DNA of 64,000 nt from Salsuginibacillus halophilus. GTDB taxonomy: Bacteria; Bacillota; Bacilli; Bacillales; Marinococcaceae. Under the pieces are notes generated by a model that worked only from the letters and a program-made list of their open reading frames with translations, was not told the DNA's origin and made no database searches. The first letter of the stretch is position 1, and each line of letters begins with the position of its first letter. The translations under genes were made by a program, and so were the position numbers. The stretch is from assembly GCF_003014715.1 (NCBI RefSeq), contig NZ_PYAV01000006.1, positions 182,468 through 246,467 of the forward strand, written 5' to 3'. Positions 59,963 through 64,000 of this stretch are shown in pieces.

Positions 59963-61690
59963 GTGGCTTACCAAGCATTATACCGTGTATGGCGCCCGCA
60001 GCAGTTAAGCGATATGGTCGGGCAGGAACATATTACAAAAACTTTGCAAAATGCGCTTGTCAAAGAGCAGCTCTCACACGCTTACTTATTTTCCGGCCCG
60101 CGTGGTACAGGTAAAACAAGTGCGGCCAAAATTATGGCAAAAGCAATGAACTGCGAACAAGCGCCAGCACCAGAGCCATGTAATGTCTGCACCGCCTGTA
60201 CAGGCATTCAAGATGGTTCCGTTGTCGATGTTGTAGAGATTGATGCTGCTTCAAACAACGGCGTGGATGAGATTCGCTATATTCGTGAGCATGTTATGTC
60301 CTCTCCTCGCGATGTCCGCTACAAAGTCTATATCATTGATGAAGTGCATATGCTCTCGACGGGAGCTTTCAATGCGCTGTTAAAAACGCTTGAAGAACCT
60401 CCAGGCCACGTCGTTTTTATGATGGCAACGACAGAACCGCATAAAATTCCGCTCACGATTTTATCCCGCCTGCAGCGCTTTGATTTTAAGCGGATTACAC
60501 AACAGGCTTTAATGGATCGTTCGCGCTACATTCTCGAGGCATCCGGCGTGTCAATCGAAGAGCGTGCGCTGGCTGCTGTGAGCCGGGCTGCTGAAGGTGG
60601 AATGCGTGATGCACTCAGTCTGCTTGATCAAGCAGTTTCATTTGCAGACGGCACGATTCAAGAAGCTGATGTTTTAGCTTTAACTGGGTCAGTTTCTGGT
60701 GCTTTTTTAAGCGATGTTATTGAAGCGATTCGTAAGCAGGAGACGAGTCAGGCAGTAGAGGCGGCTGACAGGTTAATTCAAGATGGTAAAGATCCGCTCC
60801 GTTTTATGGAGGATATCATCTATTTTGTGAGAGATCTTTTACTCCATCAGTCTGCACCGGGACTTGAGCATGTCCTGGATCGGGCTGAAGCAGATGAAGG
60901 GTTTTCTTCGCTGGCACAAGCGGTTGATGCTTCTTGGTGTTATGATGTCATTGCCGTGTGTAACCAATATTTTCAGGAAATGAAGCAGTCGAACCATCCA
61001 AAAATTCATTTAGAACTTGCCTTGATCCACCTTTGCCGTTTGGAGGCGAAGCCAGAGACTGCTGAAGGCGGGGGCGCAGCTGTTGATGCGCTTGAGAAAA
61101 AAATTGAGCAGCTTGAAAATGAGATTAGCCGTTTAAAAAGTGAAGGTGTACCTGCAGCCAAAGAGGCGGCAAATCAGACGCAGCCGGAACGCAGCCCACA
61201 GCCGCGGCGGCAGACGTCTGGCTCAAAAGATGCCAAACGTGTCGAGGCAATGCTTGCTGAAGCTTCTAAAGAACAGCGGCAGTACCTTCTTGAGCAGTGG
61301 GGTAGTGTCTTAGCTCAAGTAAAAAGTCAAAGCGTGCCGGCTCATGCTTGGTTAAGTGATGCAAAGCCGGCGGCTGTCAGTTCTAGTGCATTCACCCTTG
61401 TGTTTCAAAATGAGATGCACAGGGGAATGGTGGATACAAAATTCCGGGAGCTTGTTGAACAGACGGTGGCTAAGGCGACCGGTTCCGAACGTGAACTGCT
61501 CACCCTGCTGAATCCTCAGTGGGAGAAGCTCGTTGAAGCGTATAAAGAAAGTCCACAGCCTCAACAGCAACCGTCCGGAGATCCGACCGGTGCTGTAAAT
61601 GATGAAGTTGAAAGCGCCTCTGAAGATCCACTGGTTGATGAAGCTGTAAAACGTTTCGGGGAAGAGCTTATTGAAGTAAAGGATAATTGA
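59963..61690 (+). CDS. dnaX: DNA polymerase III subunits gamma/tau
   Basis: 575 residues from GTG at 59963, six bases after GGAGGGG. AAA+ clamp-loader: [18 protein letters not shown], Walker [14 protein letters not shown], zinc cysteines in [16 protein letters not shown], Walker [10 protein letters not shown], sensor [12 protein letters not shown] coiled-coil and proline/glutamine-rich tau part follows (after about 360). Loads the beta clamp. Confidence 0.97.
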   Translation: MAYQALYRVWRPQQLSDMVGQEHITKTLQNALVKEQLSHAYLFSGPRGTGKTSAAKIMAKAMNCEQAPAPEPCNVCTACTGIQDGSVVDVVEIDAASNNGVDEIRYIREHVMSSPRDVRYKVYIIDEVHMLSTGAFNALLKTLEEPPGHVVFMMATTEPHKIPLTILSRLQRFDFKRITQQALMDRSRYILEASGVSIEERALAAVSRAAEGGMRDALSLLDQAVSFADGTIQEADVLALTGSVSGAFLSDVIEAIRKQETSQAVEAADRLIQDGKDPLRFMEDIIYFVRDLLLHQSAPGLEHVLDRAEADEGFSSLAQAVDASWCYDVIAVCNQYFQEMKQSNHPKIHLELALIHLCRLEAKPETAEGGGAAVDALEKKIEQLENEISRLKSEGVPAAKEAANQTQPERSPQPRRQTSGSKDAKRVEAMLAEASKEQRQYLLEQWGSVLAQVKSQSVPAHAWLSDAKPAAVSSSAFTLVFQNEMHRGMVDTKFRELVEQTVAKATGSERELLTLLNPQWEKLVEAYKESPQPQQQPSGDPTGAVNDEVESASEDPLVDEAVKRFGEELIEVKDN

Positions 61691-61716
61691 TTGATTTTAT
61701 ATTGGAGGAGATTTGG

Positions 61717-62028
61717 ATGAAAAACATGGGTAGTATGATGAAGCAGATGCAGAAAATGCAGAAGCAGATGCAGCAGGCACAGGAAGAGCTAAAAGAAAGA
61801 ACTGTCGAAGCAAGCGCTGGCGGAGGTGCTGTACGAGTTGTAGCAAGCGGTGATAAAAAGATTACAGAAGTCGACATTGATGAAGATGTTGTTGATCCTG
61901 AAGATGTAGAAATGCTGCAGGACTTGATCCTTGCTGCAACAAACGAAGTCATGAAAAAGGTAGATGAGCTTGTGGAGCAGGAAATGGGTCAGTTTACTAA
62001 AGGTATGAATCTGCCAGGCATGTTTTAA
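61717..62028 (+). CDS. ebfC: Nucleoid-associated protein EbfC/YaaK (YbaB family)
   Basis: 103 residues from ATG at 61717 (GGAGGAG upstream). [20 protein letters not shown] with a Gln/Met-rich helix, then [23 protein letters not shown], and C-terminal GMNLPGMF, the YbaB/EbfC pattern. Binds DNA; usual place between dnaX and recR. Ten upstream codons overlapping dnaX are excluded. Confidence 0.96.
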   Translation: MKNMGSMMKQMQKMQKQMQQAQEELKERTVEASAGGGAVRVVASGDKKITEVDIDEDVVDPEDVEMLQDLILAATNEVMKKVDELVEQEMGQFTKGMNLPGMF

Positions 62029-62040
62029 GGAGGGGGTAGG

Positions 62041-62637
62041 GTGCATTACCCAACACCCATTTCGCGTTTAATTGACGGATTTATGAAACTGCCGGGCATC
62101 GGTCCAAAAACGGCAAGCCGCCTGGCATTTCATGTACTTGATATGAATGAAGAAGATGTTTTATCTTTTGCCAAATCGTTAGCTGATGCCAAACGCGAGC
62201 TGACATATTGTTCGCACTGTCACTACATTACAGACACCGATCCTTGCCGTATTTGTAACGATACGACGCGAGATGCGGCGGTTGTTTGTATTGTACAGGA
62301 GTCTAAAGACGTAATGGCTATGGAGAAAATGCAGGAATACAGTGGACTGTATCATGTACTTCACGGTGCGATCTCACCAATGGATGGCATTGGACCAGAA
62401 GACGTTAAAATTCCTGAATTGTTGAAACGTCTGCAAAATGATGAGATTCAAGAAGTGATTATCGCTACAAACCCAACCATCGAAGGTGAAGCTACGGCAA
62501 TGTATATTTCTCGCATGGTAAAACCGACGGGGATTAAAGTTACGCGCATTGCCCATGGCCTTCCGGTTGGAGGGGATCTTGAATATGCAGATGAAGTAAC
62601 GTTGTCCAAAGCGATTGAAGGACGCCGGGAATTGTAG
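62041..62637 (+). CDS. recR: Recombination mediator RecR
   Basis: 198 residues from GTG with AAGGAGG upstream. Helix-hairpin-helix [18 protein letters not shown], zinc finger [16 protein letters not shown], and Toprim domain [18 protein letters not shown]. Acts with RecF and RecO to load RecA. Confidence 0.98.
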   Translation: MHYPTPISRLIDGFMKLPGIGPKTASRLAFHVLDMNEEDVLSFAKSLADAKRELTYCSHCHYITDTDPCRICNDTTRDAAVVCIVQESKDVMAMEKMQEYSGLYHVLHGAISPMDGIGPEDVKIPELLKRLQNDEIQEVIIATNPTIEGEATAMYISRMVKPTGIKVTRIAHGLPVGGDLEYADEVTLSKAIEGRREL

Positions 62638-62649
62638 GCAGGTGCGTAC

Positions 62650-62862
62650 ATGAGATTACGGAAGCGAAAAATTTGCGAACAAGAAAACCGCCGTTTAATC
62701 CATCACATTGAGCGGCTAAAGCAGGAGCTCGAGCAGCAGCGCGCTTATTTGGAGATTAGTGTTGATCCACCGTTAGAGACGGTTCGCCAGTTGCAGCTAT
62801 CGGAAGCAAAATACATGCTTTTGTTAAAAGAGGCCCGCCACCGCGGCATTAGTCGTGGCTAG
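62650..62862 (+). CDS. yaaL: YaaL family protein (DUF2508)
   Basis: 70 residues, basic and helical (LRKRKICEQENRRLIHHIERLKQELEQQ), matching YaaL of B. subtilis in length and place between recR and bofA. Function unknown; may be a coiled-coil adaptor. The stop lies inside a terminator hairpin. Confidence 0.9.
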   Translation: MRLRKRKICEQENRRLIHHIERLKQELEQQRAYLEISVDPPLETVRQLQLSEAKYMLLLKEARHRGISRG

Positions 62863-62872
62863 GCGGGCTTTT
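62833..62872 (+). terminator. Terminator overlapping the end of yaaL
   Basis: GCCCGCC/GGCGGGC stem (62833-62868) with inner pairing, followed by TTTTC. Ends dnaX-ebfC-recR-yaaL; bofA begins 60 bases later. Confidence 0.85.
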
Positions 62873-62932
62873 CATATACGAGCAGTTCCTTACATATCTT
62901 TAAGTGTACAAGTTATGAAAGGGGCGGAGGAT

Positions 62933-63199
62933 ATGGATCCGGTGTTGTTTGTAGCACTAGGTGGTTTCTTAGTCTTCTTAGTTTTAATGATAGGCGGTGC
63001 AATTCGTCCAGTGCGGTGGGCAGGCAAAGCAGCAGTACGCTTATTCACAGGGGCGTTAGGTTTATTTTTTTTAAATTTGTTCGGATCTTTAATCGATTTT
63101 CAATTACCGATTAACATTGTAACTTCAGCTGCTGTAGGTTTTCTCGGTCTGCCGGGTATGCTGCTGCTTATTGCTATTGATACCGTTGTACTTGTGTGA
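62933..63199 (+). CDS. bofA: Pro-sigma-K processing inhibitor BofA
   Basis: 88 residues from ATG at 62933. Three hydrophobic segments (FVALGGFLVFLVLMIGG, LFTGALGLFFLNLFG, VGFLGLPGMLLLIAID); the central NLFG and C-terminal GLPG regions are typical of BofA. During sporulation it restrains the SpoIVFB protease in the outer forespore membrane. The 26 upstream codons of open frame cross yaaL and its terminator and are excluded. Confidence 0.94.
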   Translation: MDPVLFVALGGFLVFLVLMIGGAIRPVRWAGKAAVRLFTGALGLFFLNLFGSLIDFQLPINIVTSAAVGFLGLPGMLLLIAIDTVVLV

Positions 63200-63216
63200 C
63201 TCGTTCATTTTCAACA

Positions 63217-63254
63217 AAGCTGTAGGCCGCTTAATCTTGGTCTTCGGCTTTTTT
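63217..63254 (+). terminator. bofA terminator
   Basis: AAGCTGTAGGCC/GGTCTTCGGCTT stem (one mismatch, G-U pairs) followed by TTTTTATT. Confidence 0.75.
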
Positions 63255-63269
63255 ATTAATATAAACTTG

Positions 63270-63298
63270 TTGACACAAAAATGGTGAACTAATATATT
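63270..63298 (+). promoter_or_regulatory. rRNA operon promoter P1
   Basis: TTGACA, 17-base spacer, TATATT. Confidence 0.85.
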
Positions 63299-63355
63299 AA
63301 TGAATCCGCTGCTTCGTGCAGTTCGTCGTCAAACATTTTAAAGCCCAAAAAATTA

Positions 63356-63384
63356 TTGACGCTAAAAACTATGTTTGATACTAT
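63356..63384 (+). promoter_or_regulatory. rRNA operon promoter P2
   Basis: TTGACG, 17-base spacer, TACTAT, then AAAAATCCGCT. Confidence 0.88.
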
Positions 63385-63446
63385 TAAAAATCCGCTGACA
63401 AAAGTAAATGATTTTGAAGCGAAGGTTGAAAATATCAAAAAAGGTA

Positions 63447-63475
63447 TTGACGACAAGTTAGTCATCTACTATATT
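63447..63475 (+). promoter_or_regulatory. rRNA operon promoter P3
   Basis: TTGACG, 17-base spacer, TATATT, then AGGAAATCCGCT. Confidence 0.88.
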
Positions 63476-63537
63476 AGGAAATCCGCTTCGGAAAGCGGAA
63501 CACAAACAAAAAACTTTTGATAAGTTATTGACGCTAG

Positions 63538-63566
63538 TTGTTTTGTTTGATAATATAGTAAATCCG
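63538..63566 (+). promoter_or_regulatory. rRNA operon promoter P4
   Basis: TTGACG, 17-base spacer, TAATAT, then AGTAAATCCGCG. Confidence 0.88.
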
Positions 63567-63645
63567 CGCTAAGGAAAGCCCAAAAAAACAACGCTAGGCC
63601 ATCAAAAGCTAAAGCGTTGCTTATATAGATTCTTTTTAAAAAGTG

Positions 63646-63674
63646 TTGACTTTTGCACAGAGATCTATTAAAGT
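63646..63674 (+). promoter_or_regulatory. rRNA operon promoter P5
   Basis: TTGACT, 17-base spacer, TAAAGT, then ATTAAGAGTCCGCTT. Closest to 16S. Confidence 0.8.
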
Positions 63675-63710
63675 ATTAAGAGTCCGCTTGAGTGAAAGCG
63701 TGAACATGAT

Positions 63711-63726
63711 TTGCCCTTTGAAAACT
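63711..63726 (+). promoter_or_regulatory. rRNA leader boxA-like antitermination site
   Basis: TTGCCCTTTGAAAACT resembles the Bacillus rRNA boxA (TGCTCTTTGAAAACT). Expected to bind NusB-S10 in the nascent RNA. Confidence 0.7.
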
Positions 63727-63812
63727 GAATGAAAGCAAGTGCGCCCGTCAATTTAATTGACGTTAAACGAAACACATCAAATCCCTTCGATTTGATTGGT
63801 GCTGAGCATCAC

Positions 63813-64000
63813 TTTATCGGAGAGTTTGATCCTGGCTCAGGACGAACGCTGGCGGTGTGCCTAATACATGCAAGTCGAGCGCGTGAAACCAGTTGATTCC
63901 CTTCGGGGATGACGCTGGTGGATCGAGCGGCGGACGGGTGAGTAACACGTGGGCAACCTGCCCTGCAGATCGGGATAACCCCGGGAAACCGGGGCTAATA
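63813..64000 (+). rRNA. rrs: 16S ribosomal RNA (5' part)
   Basis: Begins TTTATCGGAGAGTTTGATCC and continues TGGCTCAGGACGAACGCTGG, the universal 5' end, with GGCGGACGGGTGAGTAACACG further on. Cut by the window edge after 188 bases. Firmicute-type sequence; the V1 loop is not enough for me to name the species. Confidence 0.98.

Overview
The window is the replication-origin region of a low-GC, endospore-forming member of the Bacillaceae. Gene content and order match the Bacillus subtilis oriC neighbourhood: wal operon, purA, dnaC, rplI, gdpP, rpsF-ssb-rpsR, ychF, soj/spo0J, noc, rsmG, mnmG, mnmE, jag, spoIIIJ, rnpA, rpmH, dnaA, dnaN, recF, gyrB, gyrA, guaB, dacA, pdxST, serS, dnaX, recR, bofA, then an rRNA operon. 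yyaC, bofA, spoIIIJ and soj/spo0J point to sporulation. Very acidic proteins (for example a D/E-rich linker of about 45 residues in the peptide-binding lipoprotein) suggest a halophile or haloalkaliphile; that is inference. The species cannot be named from the 188 bases of 16S present.

Layout. From 1 to 30.2 kb nearly all genes are on the minus strand, and from 31.0 kb to the end all are on the plus strand, so replication and transcription run together away from an origin at 30.3-32.5 kb. That origin has DnaA-box clusters on both sides of dnaA and an AT-rich unwinding region before dnaN. Left arm, going leftward: rpmH-rnpA-yidC-jag, mnmE-mnmG-rsmG, noc, soj-parB, a cysteine desulfurase with a DUF554 membrane protein, a YkvI-like transporter, yyzM, ychF, rpsF-ssb-rpsR, yybS-gdpP-rplI-dnaC, purA, tRNA-Glu/Asp/Phe and walRKHIJ. 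Only yyaC and a SpoIIAA-like STAS gene go against the trend. Right arm: dnaN, yaaA-recF-remB-gyrB-gyrA, an HD-GYP-like gene, guaB, dacA, pdxS-pdxT, a T-box-controlled serS, an Lrp regulator with a five-gene oligopeptide ABC transporter, tRNA-Ser, trhO, an antiporter, tadA, SRP RNA, dnaX-ebfC-recR-yaaL, bofA, five tandem rRNA promoters and the start of 16S rRNA.

Chromosome-organisation sites can be read directly: two parS sites (in parB and beside the terminator after the HD-GYP gene) and two perfect Noc-binding sites (in soj and at the centre of the guaB terminator palindrome).

The least explained part is a family of dispersed, non-coding, foldback-rich elements of about 490-580 bp. Four copies lie in this window (7.9, 16.0, 33.7 and 48.2 kb), with at least two decayed end remnants and one detached internal module. 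They have short inverted ends (TGTAGACAAA), an internal 12-bp hairpin with a compensatory base-pair change between copies, and no conserved reading frame. Two copies sit between duplicated intrinsic-terminator hairpins; in both, the upstream hairpin has lost its U-tract to the element and the downstream hairpin keeps it. This looks like an element that inserts at, and duplicates, transcription terminators.

Gene starts were chosen from visible Shine-Dalgarno sequences and remembered lengths of B. subtilis homologues. No database search was run.
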